Origin: Denitromonas halophila
GTDB lineage: Bacteria; Pseudomonadota; Gammaproteobacteria; Burkholderiales; Rhodocyclaceae
Direction: 5' to 3'
DNA length: 64,000 nt
NCBI RefSeq assembly: GCF_007625155.1
Contig: NZ_VMNK01000006.1
Location: 248,001 to 312,000 of the forward strand
The translations under genes and the position numbers were made by a program. How positions within the stretch are numbered: position 1 is the first letter of the stretch; each line of letters opens with the position of its first letter. This document shows, piece after piece, positions 15,795-24,141 of the stretch. Under the pieces are notes generated by a model that ran no database searches, had not been told where the DNA came from, and saw only the letters and a program-made list of their open reading frames with translations.

Positions 15795-17585
15795 TCAGAA
15801 CCAGTCTTCCTCCATCGCCATCAGCGGTTCCACACCGGCTCGCGCGGTACGGATCAGCGACGCCGTCTCGGGCAGCAGCCTGGCAAAGTAGAAGCGCGCC
15901 GTGACCAGCTTGGCAGCATAGAAGCTATCGCCGCTGTCTGCCTTGTCGAGCGCCACGCGAGCCATGCGTGCCCACAGGTAGGCGAACACCAGGTGACCGA
16001 CCACGCGCAGGTAATCGACCGCGGCGGCACCGACTTCCTCGGGGTTGCTCATCGCCTTCATGCCGACCTCGGCCGTCAGCTTGGTGACCTTCTCGCCCAG
16101 ATCGGCCAGCGGCAACAGGAACTCCTGCATGCGCGCGTCCTGCATGTTGGCCATCGCGAACTGCTGGATCTCGGCGCCGAACTTCTTCAGCGCCGCACCC
16201 TGATCGCCGAGCACCTTGCGGCCGAGCAGGTCGAGCGACTGGATGGTGTTGGTGCCTTCGTAGATCATGTTGATGCGGTTGTCGCGCACGTACTGTTCCA
16301 TGCCCCACTCGCGAATGAAGCCGTGGCCACCGAAAACCTGCATGCAGTGCGAGGTGGCCAGCCAGCCGTTGTCGGTGAGGAAGGCTTTGACGATGGGCGT
16401 CAGCAGGGCGATGGTTTCGCCGGTGTTGCGGTGCACCTCGGCGTCGTTGGTGTTCTGCTCGCGGTCGATCAACAGCGCGATGTACATGCCCAGCGCCCGA
16501 CCGCCTTCGGCGTAGGCGCGCGCGGTGAGCAGCATCTTGCGCACGTCGGGGTGGACGATGATCGGGTCGGCGGCCTTGTCCTTGGCCTTGGCGCCGGACA
16601 GCGCGCGGCTCTGGGTGCGGTCCTTGGCGTAGGCGGCGGCGTTCTGGTAGGCCACTTCGGTCAGGCCGAGCGACTGCATGCCGACACCGAGGCGGGCGGC
16701 GTTCATCATCACGAACATGGCGGCCAGGCCCTTGTTGGGCTCGCCCACCAGGGTGCCGACGGCGCCGTCGAGCACCATCTGGCAGGTGGAGTTGCCGTGG
16801 ATGCCCATCTTGTGTTCGATGGCGCCGCAGTAGATGCCGTTGCGCTCGCCCACGCTGCCATCGGCGTTCACATGGAACTTGGGCACGATGAACAGCGAGA
16901 TGCCACGGCTGCCGGCCGGCGCCTCGGGCAGGCGGGCCAGCACCAGGTGGATGATGTTCTCGGCCATGTCGTGCTCGCCGGAGGAGATGAAGATCTTCTC
17001 GCCGGTGATGCGGTAGCTGCCATCGCCCTGCGGCTCGGCCTTGCTGCGCAGCAGGCCGAGGTCGGTGCCGGCATGCGGCTCGGTCAGGCACATGGTGCCG
17101 GTCCACTCACCGCTGGTGAGCTTGGGCAGGTAGGTGGCCTTCTGCTCGGGCGTGCCGTGCGCACGCAAGGCATCGTAGGCGCCGTGGGTCAGGCCCGGGT
17201 ACATGGTCCACGCCTGGTTGGCGCTGTTGAGCATTTCGTAGAAGGCCTGGTTGAGCGTCACCGGCAGGCCCTGGCCGCCGTAGTCGGGGTCGCAGGACAG
17301 CGCCGCCCAGCCGCCATCGACAAACTGGCGATAGGCGTCGGCAAAGCCCGGCGGGGTGGTCACGGCATGGGTTTGCGTATCCAGCGTGCAGCCGATCTCG
17401 TCACCCTCGCGGTTGAGCGGAAACAGCACTTCGGACGCAAACTTGCCGCCCTCTTCGAGCACGGCGTTGATGGTGTCGACATCCAGCTCGGCATGCGCCG
17501 GCATGGCCTTGAAGGCCTCCTCCACTTGCAGCACCTCGTGCAGCACGAATTGCATGTCACGCAGGGGCGGGGTGTATTGACTCAT
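15795..17585 (-). CDS. fadE: Acyl-CoA dehydrogenase of the fadNAE type
   Basis: A 596-residue flavin acyl-CoA dehydrogenase, close in size to Bacillus FadE (about 594), with an extra N-terminal helical segment and an extended C-terminal domain. The catalytic base lies in the MIYEGTNTIQSLDLLGR motif near residue 440, and the FAD/acyl-CoA region includes MCLTEPHAGTDLG near 165. It introduces the trans-2 double bond in the first beta-oxidation step. It follows the thiolase gene but has its own gap of 124 bases, with a hairpin and an operator-like sequence, so it may also be transcribed alone. GAGGAG precedes the start. Confidence 0.9.
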   Translation of the reverse strand: MSQYTPPLRDMQFVLHEVLQVEEAFKAMPAHAELDVDTINAVLEEGGKFASEVLFPLNREGDEIGCTLDTQTHAVTTPPGFADAYRQFVDGGWAALSCDPDYGGQGLPVTLNQAFYEMLNSANQAWTMYPGLTHGAYDALRAHGTPEQKATYLPKLTSGEWTGTMCLTEPHAGTDLGLLRSKAEPQGDGSYRITGEKIFISSGEHDMAENIIHLVLARLPEAPAGSRGISLFIVPKFHVNADGSVGERNGIYCGAIEHKMGIHGNSTCQMVLDGAVGTLVGEPNKGLAAMFVMMNAARLGVGMQSLGLTEVAYQNAAAYAKDRTQSRALSGAKAKDKAADPIIVHPDVRKMLLTARAYAEGGRALGMYIALLIDREQNTNDAEVHRNTGETIALLTPIVKAFLTDNGWLATSHCMQVFGGHGFIREWGMEQYVRDNRINMIYEGTNTIQSLDLLGRKVLGDQGAALKKFGAEIQQFAMANMQDARMQEFLLPLADLGEKVTKLTAEVGMKAMSNPEEVGAAAVDYLRVVGHLVFAYLWARMARVALDKADSGDSFYAAKLVTARFYFARLLPETASLIRTARAGVEPLMAMEEDWF

Positions 17586-17626
17586 CGCGATCTCCTCAAT
17601 GCGGCGGCCTCTTTCGTGCCGCGCTT

Positions 17627-17648
17627 AAACCGAACGTTCGTACGTTTT
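17627..17648. promoter_or_regulatory. Degenerate FadR-like operator upstream of acyl-CoA dehydrogenase
   Basis: The core CGAACGTTCGTACG (17631-17644) matches the window's operator (CAAACGTTCGTTTG) at the central CAACGTTCG positions but is less symmetric. It lies about 45 bases upstream of the dehydrogenase start on the minus strand, where a promoter is expected. Confidence 0.5.
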
Positions 17649-17675
17649 TAGGTGCAAAAAAATGAGCAGGTGAAA

Positions 17676-17700
17676 GGCGCCGACGCAACGCGCCGGCGCC
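17676..17700 (-). terminator. GC-rich hairpin after fadA-like thiolase
   Basis: GGCGCCG (17676-17682) and CGGCGCC (17694-17700) flank an 11-base loop just past the thiolase stop. Only a TTT follows on the minus strand, with a longer T-run (complement of 17655-17661) about 15 bases on. Possibly partial termination. Confidence 0.45.
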
Positions 17701-17709
17701 TCCGTGGCA

Positions 17710-18906
17710 TTAAACGCGTTCGAAAATACCCGCCGCGCCCATGCCGGTGCCGATGCACATGGTGACCATGCCGTACTTGACGGCCGGGTCACGCTGCATG
17801 GCGCTCATGATGGTAGCGGTGCGGATCGCGCCGGTGGCACCCAGCGGGTGGCCCAGCGCGATGGCACCGCCCAACGGGTTCACCTTGCTCGGGTCGAGTT
17901 CCAGCTGGCGCATCACCGCCAGCGACTGCGCGGCAAAGGCTTCGTTCAGCTCGATCCAGTCCAGTTGCGACTGCGTCAGGCCGCCGGCCTTGAGCGCCCG
18001 CGGGATGGCCTCGATGGGGCCGATGCCCATGATGTGCGGCGGCACACCGGCGACCGAGAAGCTGACGAAACGGGCGATCGGCGTCACGCCATAGCGCTTG
18101 ACCGCGGCCTCGCTCATCAGCAGCACCGCGCCGGCGCCGTCGGACATCTGCGAGCTGTTGCCGGCGGTGACCGAGCCGCGCGCGGCGAACACCGGCCGCA
18201 GCTTGCCGAGCTTCTCGACCGCCGCATCCGCACGCGGGCCTTCGTCGGTGTCGCACAGCGACTCGATCACGCGGACCGTGCCGCCCTCGCCCGGCACATG
18301 GGTGCGCACGGTGTAGGGGGTAATCTCGTCCCTGAAGTGACCGGCGGCAATGGCCGCGCAGGCGCGCTGGTTGGATTGCAGCGCGAAGGCGTCCTGGTCC
18401 TCGCGGCTGACCTTCCACTGCTCGGCCACCTTCTCGGCGGTCAGGCCCATGCCGAAGGCGATGCCGAAGTTCTCTTCCTTCGCGAAGATGGCCGGGTTGA
18501 GGCTCACCTTGTTGCCCATGATCTGCGGCATCACGCTCATCGACTCGGTGCCGGCGGCGATCATCACGTCGGCCTGGCCGAGACGGATCTGGTTGGCGGC
18601 GTCGGACACCGCCTGGATGCCCGAGGCGCAGAAGCGGTTGGTGGTCACGCCGGGCACGGTGTCGGGCAGGCCAGCCAGCAGCAGGCCGATACGGGCCACG
18701 TTCATGCCCTGCTCGGCTTCGGGCATGGCGCAGCCGACGATCACGTCGCCGATCTCCGAGGCATCCAGCCCCGGCACCTTGTCGACCACGGCGCGCAGCA
18801 CATGCGCGAGCATGTCGTCGGGGCGCACGTTGCGGAACATGCCGTTGCGCTTGGCCACCGGGGTACGGGTGGCGGCGACGATGTAGGCTTCTTGAATCTG
18901 TTTCAT
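17710..18906 (-). CDS. fadA: Acetyl-CoA C-acyltransferase (3-ketoacyl-CoA thiolase)
   Basis: A 398-residue thiolase. The nucleophilic cysteine is in NRFCASGIQ (near residue 93), the GHP box is in ALGHPLGATG, and the second cysteine is in MCIGTGMGAAGIFE at the C-terminus. It cleaves 3-ketoacyl-CoA in the last step of beta-oxidation. It starts 13 bases after the stop of the multifunctional protein gene with GGGAGACAC upstream, so it is co-transcribed with it, as in Bacillus fadN-fadA-fadE. Confidence 0.92.
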   Translation of the reverse strand: MKQIQEAYIVAATRTPVAKRNGMFRNVRPDDMLAHVLRAVVDKVPGLDASEIGDVIVGCAMPEAEQGMNVARIGLLLAGLPDTVPGVTTNRFCASGIQAVSDAANQIRLGQADVMIAAGTESMSVMPQIMGNKVSLNPAIFAKEENFGIAFGMGLTAEKVAEQWKVSREDQDAFALQSNQRACAAIAAGHFRDEITPYTVRTHVPGEGGTVRVIESLCDTDEGPRADAAVEKLGKLRPVFAARGSVTAGNSSQMSDGAGAVLLMSEAAVKRYGVTPIARFVSFSVAGVPPHIMGIGPIEAIPRALKAGGLTQSQLDWIELNEAFAAQSLAVMRQLELDPSKVNPLGGAIALGHPLGATGAIRTATIMSAMQRDPAVKYGMVTMCIGTGMGAAGIFERV

Positions 18907-18919
18907 CTGTGTCTCCCGA

Positions 18920-21301
18920 TCAGTTACGCAGCGGCTTGCCGGTTTCCAGCATATGCTGTATGCGCTGCTGGGTTTTTTCGTTCTTGAGCAGCGTGACGAA
19001 CTGGGCGCGCTCGACGTCGAGAATCCACTGCTCGCTCACCCGCGCATTGGTCTCCACCTCGCCACCGCACAAGGCAGTCGCAGCGGCCTTGGCCACGGTG
19101 TAGTCGTGCGCGGAGATAAAGCCGCCTTCGGCCATGTTCATCAGCATCATTTCGCAGGTGGCGATGCCGTTGCGACCGGCGACCGTCACCGCGTTGCTCA
19201 TCATCGGCGGGCGGTAGCCGGCTTCGGCCATGGCGCGCGCCCGGCGGATCGCCGCGTAGAGCAGCTCATGCGGGTTGAACAGAATGTCGTCCGAGGCCTT
19301 GGCGAAGCCCAGCTGCACGGCTTCTAGCGCACTCTTGGCGACGGTCGCCATGGCGATGGTCTGGAAGCTGTTCTGGATGTAGAGATACACATCGCCGCCG
19401 GCCGCGCGCTGCGCCAGGGTGTGCGCCTGCAGGGCGAACTCCTTGCAGCCGCCACCGGCCGGGATCAGGCCCACACCGGCCTCGACCAGGCCAACATAGC
19501 TTTCCAGCGCCATCACACGGTGCGACGCATGCATCACGAACTCGCAACCGCCGCCCAGCGCCATGCCCTGCACCGCGGCCACCACCGGCACCTGCGCATG
19601 CTTGAGCGTCATCGAGGCGCGCTGGAACTTGTCCACCGTGCGCTCGAGCAGGTCGAACTCGCCGGCCTTGAGCGCCTCGGCCACCTGCATCAGGTTGGCA
19701 CCGACAGCGAAGGGCGCGTCATGCCACACCACCAGGCCGTCGAGATCGCGCTCGGCGCGGGCCACGGCCTCGATCACGCCGTCGAGCACTTCGTTGCCGA
19801 TGGCGTGGGCCTTCGAGGTGATCGACAGAATACCGATGCGCGCGTCCTGATCAGGGCGGGTCCACAGGCGCACGCCGTCGTTCTCCCAGATCGTCTCGCC
19901 ACGGTCTTTCGGCGCCTCGCCGAGGACCTGCTCGGGGTAGAGCTGGCGGTCATACACCGTCAGGGCCGAACGCGCCTTCAGCGCATCGTCGGCCGCGGAG
20001 TAGGAACCGGCCGCTTCGTGCACGCCCTTGCGGGCAAACACCCAGGCCGGCAACGGGGCATTGACCATGGTCTTGCCGGCGTCGATGTCAGCCTGGATCG
20101 CTTGCGCGATGTCGGCCCAGCCAGCGGCCTGCCAGGTCTCGAACGGACCCATGCTCCAGCCAAAGCCCCAACGCATGGCGAAATCCAGATCGCGCGCGTT
20201 GTCGGCGATGTCGGCCAGGTGATAGGCGCAGTAATGGAACACGTCGCGGAAGATGGCCCACAGGAACTGCGCCTGCGGGTGGCTGCTGGCGCGCAGCTGG
20301 GCGAACTTCTCGGCCGGATTGCGGTTCTTGAGAATGGCCGCCACTTCGGGGGCCACCTCGCCGGCGCTGGGGCGGTAGTCCTGCTGCGCCACGTCGAGCA
20401 CCATGATTTTCTTGCCTTCCTTGCGGAAGATGCCGGCGCGGGTCTTCTGACCCAGCGCGCCTTTTTCAATCAGCGCGCTCAGCCACAGCGGCGCCTTGAA
20501 CAGGTCGTGCCACGGGTCATTCGGCAAGGTCGCGTCCATGGTGCCGATCACATGCGCCAGGGTGTCCAGACCGACGACGTCGGCGGTGCGGTAGGTGGCG
20601 CTCTTGGGGCGGCCGATGCTCGGGCCGGTCAGTGCATCGACTTCGTCAAAACCGAGGCCGAGCTGCTGGGTGTGATGCATCACCGCCAGAATCGAGAACA
20701 CGCCGACGCGGTTGGCGACGAAGTTGGGCGTGTCCTTGGCGCGCACGATGCTCTTGCCCAGGCGGGTGGTCAGCCAGGCTTCGAGATCGTCGAGCATCTG
20801 AGCGTCGGTCGTCGCGGTGGGGATCAACTCGACCAGCGGCATGTAGCGCGGCGGGTTGAAGAAGTGGATGCCGCAGAAGCGCGGACGCAACTCGGCGGGC
20901 ATGCCTTCGGACAGCGCGTTGATCGGCAGGCCCGAGGTGTTGGAGGCGAAGATGGCATCGGGCCGGACGTAGGGGGCGACCTTGGCGTAGAGGTCGAGCT
21001 TCCACTCCATCTTTTCGGCGATGGCCTCGATGATCAGATCGCACTCGCGCAGCTTTTCCAGATCCGAGCCGTAGTTGGCGGCCTCGATGTACTGCGCGCG
21101 GTCCTTGCTGCCCAGCGGCTTGGGGTCGAGCTTCTTGAGGCTGGCGATGGCCTTGTCCACGATGCCGTTGGGCTTGCCGTCCTTGGCCGGCAGGTCAAAC
21201 AGCACGACGGGCACATCGGCATTGGCGCAGTGGGCGGCGATCTGCGCCCCCATCACGCCGGCGCCCAGCACCGCCACCTTGCGAATGATCAGTTTGCTCA
21301 C
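18920..21301 (-). CDS. fadN: 3-hydroxyacyl-CoA dehydrogenase/enoyl-CoA hydratase, FadN type
   Basis: A 793-residue bifunctional beta-oxidation enzyme in FadN order: dehydrogenase first, hydratase second. The Rossmann motif VAVLGAGVMGAQIAAHCA is at the start, and the dehydrogenase box GIHFFNPPRYMPLVELIPT is near residue 145. The crotonase half carries GMALGGGCEF and GLVEAGVGLIP, so both hydratase glutamates are kept. Bacillus FadN has about 789 residues and the same order. It is the first gene of the fadN-fadA-(fadE) unit; the FadR-like operator at 21512-21529 is in its leader, about 210 bases from the start, and GGAGGAG precedes the start. Confidence 0.92.
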   Translation of the reverse strand: MSKLIIRKVAVLGAGVMGAQIAAHCANADVPVVLFDLPAKDGKPNGIVDKAIASLKKLDPKPLGSKDRAQYIEAANYGSDLEKLRECDLIIEAIAEKMEWKLDLYAKVAPYVRPDAIFASNTSGLPINALSEGMPAELRPRFCGIHFFNPPRYMPLVELIPTATTDAQMLDDLEAWLTTRLGKSIVRAKDTPNFVANRVGVFSILAVMHHTQQLGLGFDEVDALTGPSIGRPKSATYRTADVVGLDTLAHVIGTMDATLPNDPWHDLFKAPLWLSALIEKGALGQKTRAGIFRKEGKKIMVLDVAQQDYRPSAGEVAPEVAAILKNRNPAEKFAQLRASSHPQAQFLWAIFRDVFHYCAYHLADIADNARDLDFAMRWGFGWSMGPFETWQAAGWADIAQAIQADIDAGKTMVNAPLPAWVFARKGVHEAAGSYSAADDALKARSALTVYDRQLYPEQVLGEAPKDRGETIWENDGVRLWTRPDQDARIGILSITSKAHAIGNEVLDGVIEAVARAERDLDGLVVWHDAPFAVGANLMQVAEALKAGEFDLLERTVDKFQRASMTLKHAQVPVVAAVQGMALGGGCEFVMHASHRVMALESYVGLVEAGVGLIPAGGGCKEFALQAHTLAQRAAGGDVYLYIQNSFQTIAMATVAKSALEAVQLGFAKASDDILFNPHELLYAAIRRARAMAEAGYRPPMMSNAVTVAGRNGIATCEMMLMNMAEGGFISAHDYTVAKAAATALCGGEVETNARVSEQWILDVERAQFVTLLKNEKTQQRIQHMLETGKPLRN

Positions 21302-21511
21302 ATGCTCCTCCTGTCACTTCCGTGAGTACGTTGGCCGGCTTTGCCGGCAGCAGGGCGGTGTTGTCGCGAGGCTCCGCGGCGGCTGCCGAGGTGCATCACC
21401 AACCCGCACTATTCTTTTGCCGAGGCGTTCAATATGGTCCGCTTCGGCGGTCTTTTCCACCTGCCTGAAAGACACCTGTTCAGGCAGTTCATTCCCGACT
21501 CAATAAAATAG

Positions 21512-21529
21512 ATCGAACGTTCGTTTGAA
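21512..21529. promoter_or_regulatory. FadR-like operator upstream of fadN
   Basis: ATCGAACG, TT, CGTTTGAA (right arm perfect, left arm with two changes). It lies in the 268-base gap between tetR1 and fadN in an AT-rich stretch, consistent with the fadN promoter. The rest of the gap (21302-21500) shows no gene. Confidence 0.65.
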
Positions 21530-21569
21530 TTTTAACTAAAAAAAATGGTTTGGCAAGACCTCTCGAACA

Positions 21570-22262
21570 TCATGTGCCCAGGGCGACTGCCAAAGCCCCC
21601 GCCGCAGGCGACACATCAGCCGATGGCGCATTGAAGCCCGCCACGATAAAAGGCATCAGCCGACGCAACATCGCCTCGGGACACCCCGCTTCCTCCAGCG
21701 CATAGATCTCGGTCATGCGCATCACGTCCTTGCCCGCCATTGCGTAGGCGACCATGCCGACAAAGAAGTACATCCGCCAGACCACGTCCGCCTCGGACAG
21801 CGCCGGCAAGGCGCGCATGAAAGCGCACTTGTAGCGCTCAACAGCCTCAGCGTATTCGGTGGGGAAGAAATCCTCCACCCCGGCCTCTGGTTCGTAAAAA
21901 GCCCGGCCGATCATCTGCTTGAACACGGCACCGGAGATAGTGCCCTTACGGGTCAGGCGCAGTGCAGACGAGATGAACGCCTCAACCAGCACGTCCACCG
22001 GAACCGGCGCACCACCCGCCTGCGCCTCCAGGCGATCGAGATAGCCCACCCGGCTGGTATCACGCTGGCCCAACGCCCGAGCATACACAGCCTCCATCAA
22101 GCCCTTCTTGGAGCCGAAGTGATAGCTCACCATCGCCAGCGGCACGCCGGCTTCGGTGGTGATCTTGCGTAGCGACGTCGCAGCAAAGCCGTGTTCGGTG
22201 AACAGATGCTCAGCCGCGTCGAGCAGGCGGGTTTTGGCGTCAGTGGTATCGCTGCGGGTCAT
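21570..22262 (-). CDS. TetR-family regulator (FadR-like) in beta-oxidation cluster, copy 1
   Basis: A 230-residue TetR regulator. The helix-turn-helix is at residues 8-55 (LLDAAEHLFTEHGFAATSLRKITTEAG then MVSYHFGSKKGLMEAV). The large ligand-binding domain resembles the C-terminal domain shared by its paralogue at 31079-31771 (FYFVGM/HFMMGAMSYA, LRRLMPFIVAGFNAP). It lies directly upstream of fadN in the same direction and so is a prime candidate to bind the shared operator and sense acyl-CoA. A strong terminator stands only about 19 bases upstream of its start, and no Shine-Dalgarno is evident. Confidence 0.87.
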   Translation of the reverse strand: MTRSDTTDAKTRLLDAAEHLFTEHGFAATSLRKITTEAGVPLAMVSYHFGSKKGLMEAVYARALGQRDTSRVGYLDRLEAQAGGAPVPVDVLVEAFISSALRLTRKGTISGAVFKQMIGRAFYEPEAGVEDFFPTEYAEAVERYKCAFMRALPALSEADVVWRMYFFVGMVAYAMAGKDVMRMTEIYALEEAGCPEAMLRRLMPFIVAGFNAPSADVSPAAGALAVALGT

Positions 22263-22280
22263 GTTCGTATCAAGGCAAAG

Positions 22281-22307
22281 AAAAACGGCGCGGCTATCGC
22301 CGCGCCG
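22281..22307 (-). terminator. Intrinsic terminator after fadL-like gene
   Basis: On the minus strand CGGCGCGGC and GCCGCGCCG form a perfect 9-base stem (22286-22294 with 22299-22307) with a 4-base loop. A T-run follows (complement of 22281-22285). It ends transcription of the porin gene just before tetR1. Confidence 0.85.
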
Positions 22308-22323
22308 CTCGATCCGGTGAGGA

Positions 22324-23604
22324 TCAGAACGCCATGGAGTACTGGGCGCCGAGGATCAACACGCTGGAGTCGTAGGTCCCCGTCACACGACCACGGCCAA
22401 GTGCGCTCTGGTCGTTGTCGATTTTGGTTTCGGGCACGATCAGGTAAGCGATACCGAAATCAAGCTTCGACGTCGGCGTCACCGCCCACTGCGCACCAGC
22501 ACTTAGCCAAGTCCGGTTGCTATCCGGCAACGACACGAGACGCAGTTGCGCACTGCGCACCGGCGTCTGATCGTAGGCCACGCCGAACTTCAGCTTCCAG
22601 TCGTCATTCAGCTTGTAGTTGGCACCGAGTGCGACACGCCAGGTATCGCGAAACTCTGCGTCCAGCGTCTGCACGGTTTGGCCCGACAGCGTACCGGAGG
22701 TGCGGACGATGTCGATTTTCTTGATGCTGCTCCAACCGGTCCAGGACAGATCACCGAGCATTTCCCAGCGATCGTTCAGCTGTTGGGTCAAGCTCAAAAT
22801 AAAGGTGTCAGGCAGTTCGACATCGGCCTCGGCCTTACCCGTGGTGAGCGAAGCGGCCGCGCCGGCCAGCGTGCCGTCGACCTTCAGATCGCCCGTCAGC
22901 GTGTGCTTGACCTTGGAGCGATACGACACGCCCAAACGGGTCGTATCGGACAAGGTAAACAACGCGCCAACGTTCCAGCCCCAACTGTCGTCCGAGGCAT
23001 CCAGCGTAACATTGGTCGAAGCGAGGGCGGCACTGGCTACCGCAGCAGTACGCACATACTCCGCCTCCATCCGCTGCCAGTTCAAACCAAAACCAACCGA
23101 CACTTTGTCGTTGACGCGATACGCGATCGACGGGTTGATGTTGACGGTCTTGATGTCGAACTTCTGTGCCTGAGCGGCACCGACCCATGCCTCGTCATAC
23201 TCAGTCACCAGACCAAAAGGACCGCTCATGCCGACGCCAACGTACAGATCTTTGGTCAAGGCCCAGGACAGATACGCATTGGGGATGAATGCCCATGAGC
23301 CGGCATCGTCGCCGTCGCCCGACCCCGCCAGCGCACCAACACTCGAACCTTCGTCCTTGAACTTGAAGGACGGCAGAACAGCATTCATACCGCCGGATAC
23401 CTCACGCTCTTTCAACTGAGTCATGCCTGCCGGGTTAAAGAAGATCGTGCTGGCGTTGTCGGCCACCGCGGCTGAACCCGCATATGCATTGCCCAGGCCG
23501 CTGGCGTTCTGCTCCAACAACTGGAAACCCGCCGCGGTGACGTGACCGCTACCCAAAGCCAGCAGGGCCAGGGGAACCATGCGTGCGATGTGTTTCATTT
23601 TCAT
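22324..23604 (-). CDS. fadL: FadL-family outer membrane long-chain fatty acid transporter
   Basis: A 426-residue beta-barrel protein starting MKMKHIARMVPLALLALGSG, with a signal peptide ending near VTAA and GGAG 7 bases upstream. The mature N-terminus GFQLLEQNASGLGNAYAGSAA is the FadL/OmpP1 hatch signature, followed by NPAGMTQL. The barrel ends ...LILGAQYSMAF with a terminal Phe for outer membrane insertion. It imports fatty acids or other hydrophobic substrates, fitting the surrounding beta-oxidation genes. It has its own gap upstream (113 bases) and a strong terminator downstream. Confidence 0.92.
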   Translation of the reverse strand: MKMKHIARMVPLALLALGSGHVTAAGFQLLEQNASGLGNAYAGSAAVADNASTIFFNPAGMTQLKEREVSGGMNAVLPSFKFKDEGSSVGALAGSGDGDDAGSWAFIPNAYLSWALTKDLYVGVGMSGPFGLVTEYDEAWVGAAQAQKFDIKTVNINPSIAYRVNDKVSVGFGLNWQRMEAEYVRTAAVASAALASTNVTLDASDDSWGWNVGALFTLSDTTRLGVSYRSKVKHTLTGDLKVDGTLAGAAASLTTGKAEADVELPDTFILSLTQQLNDRWEMLGDLSWTGWSSIKKIDIVRTSGTLSGQTVQTLDAEFRDTWRVALGANYKLNDDWKLKFGVAYDQTPVRSAQLRLVSLPDSNRTWLSAGAQWAVTPTSKLDFGIAYLIVPETKIDNDQSALGRGRVTGTYDSSVLILGAQYSMAF

Positions 23605-23717
23605 TTTTTGTCTCCTCACTGCGCTAATTAATGCCCTTGCGGGTCTTCCGCCCGATCCACATGACCGGGCCCTCAATACAGGCTGCCACCCCCAGTGGCC
23701 ATCCTATTGATTCAGTT

Positions 23718-24122
23718 CTATCTGGGCGGCAATGGCCGCTTCTTCCCTTCGTTGTCCACCGACACATAGGTCAGTTTGGCCTCGGTCACCTTCACCACCA
23801 CCGGGTCTTCCGGATGCCGCTCGGCATAGACCTCGACCGCGATGGTGATCGAGGTACGCCCTTCCTTGACGATGGTGGCGTAGAAGCTGAGCAGGTCGCC
23901 CACCGACACCGGCTGTTTGAAAAGGAAGGAGTCGATGCTGATCGTCGCGACCCGACCGCAGGCCCGCCGCCGTGCGGGAATGGCGCCTGCAATATCGACC
24001 TGCGCGGCGATCCAGCCGCCGAAAACGTCGCCGGTCGGGTTGGTGTCGGCCGGCATGGGCATCACGCGCAAGGCGAGATCCCGGTCGTCAGGCAGGCTGC
24101 AAATCTGGGTGTCGTGAGTCAT
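23718..24122 (-). CDS. Acyl-CoA thioesterase, YciA-like hotdog family
   Basis: A 134-residue hotdog protein starting MTHDTQICSLPDDRDL, with CGGAG upstream; a longer in-frame extension is rejected. It carries MPADTNPTGDVFGGWIAAQVDIAGA, the active-site loop of YciA/BACH acyl-CoA hydrolases, and ATISIDSFLFKQPVSVGDLL. It hydrolyses acyl-CoA to free acid and CoA and may relieve CoA limitation during fatty-acid oxidation. It follows the FadJ-like gene by 19 bases, so co-transcription is likely. Confidence 0.88.
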   Translation of the reverse strand: MTHDTQICSLPDDRDLALRVMPMPADTNPTGDVFGGWIAAQVDIAGAIPARRRACGRVATISIDSFLFKQPVSVGDLLSFYATIVKEGRTSITIAVEVYAERHPEDPVVVKVTEAKLTYVSVDNEGKKRPLPPR

Positions 24123-24141
24123 GTGCTTTACTCCGTGTCCG

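Noticed and set aside
15993-17651. 552-codon plus frame opposite the acyl-CoA dehydrogenase
   Set aside because: Shadow of a real minus-strand gene; rich in Gly, His and Val, no domains.
19421-21325. 634-codon plus frame over the fadN gene
   Set aside because: Antisense shadow; composition is not protein-like and the opposite strand has a clear enzyme.
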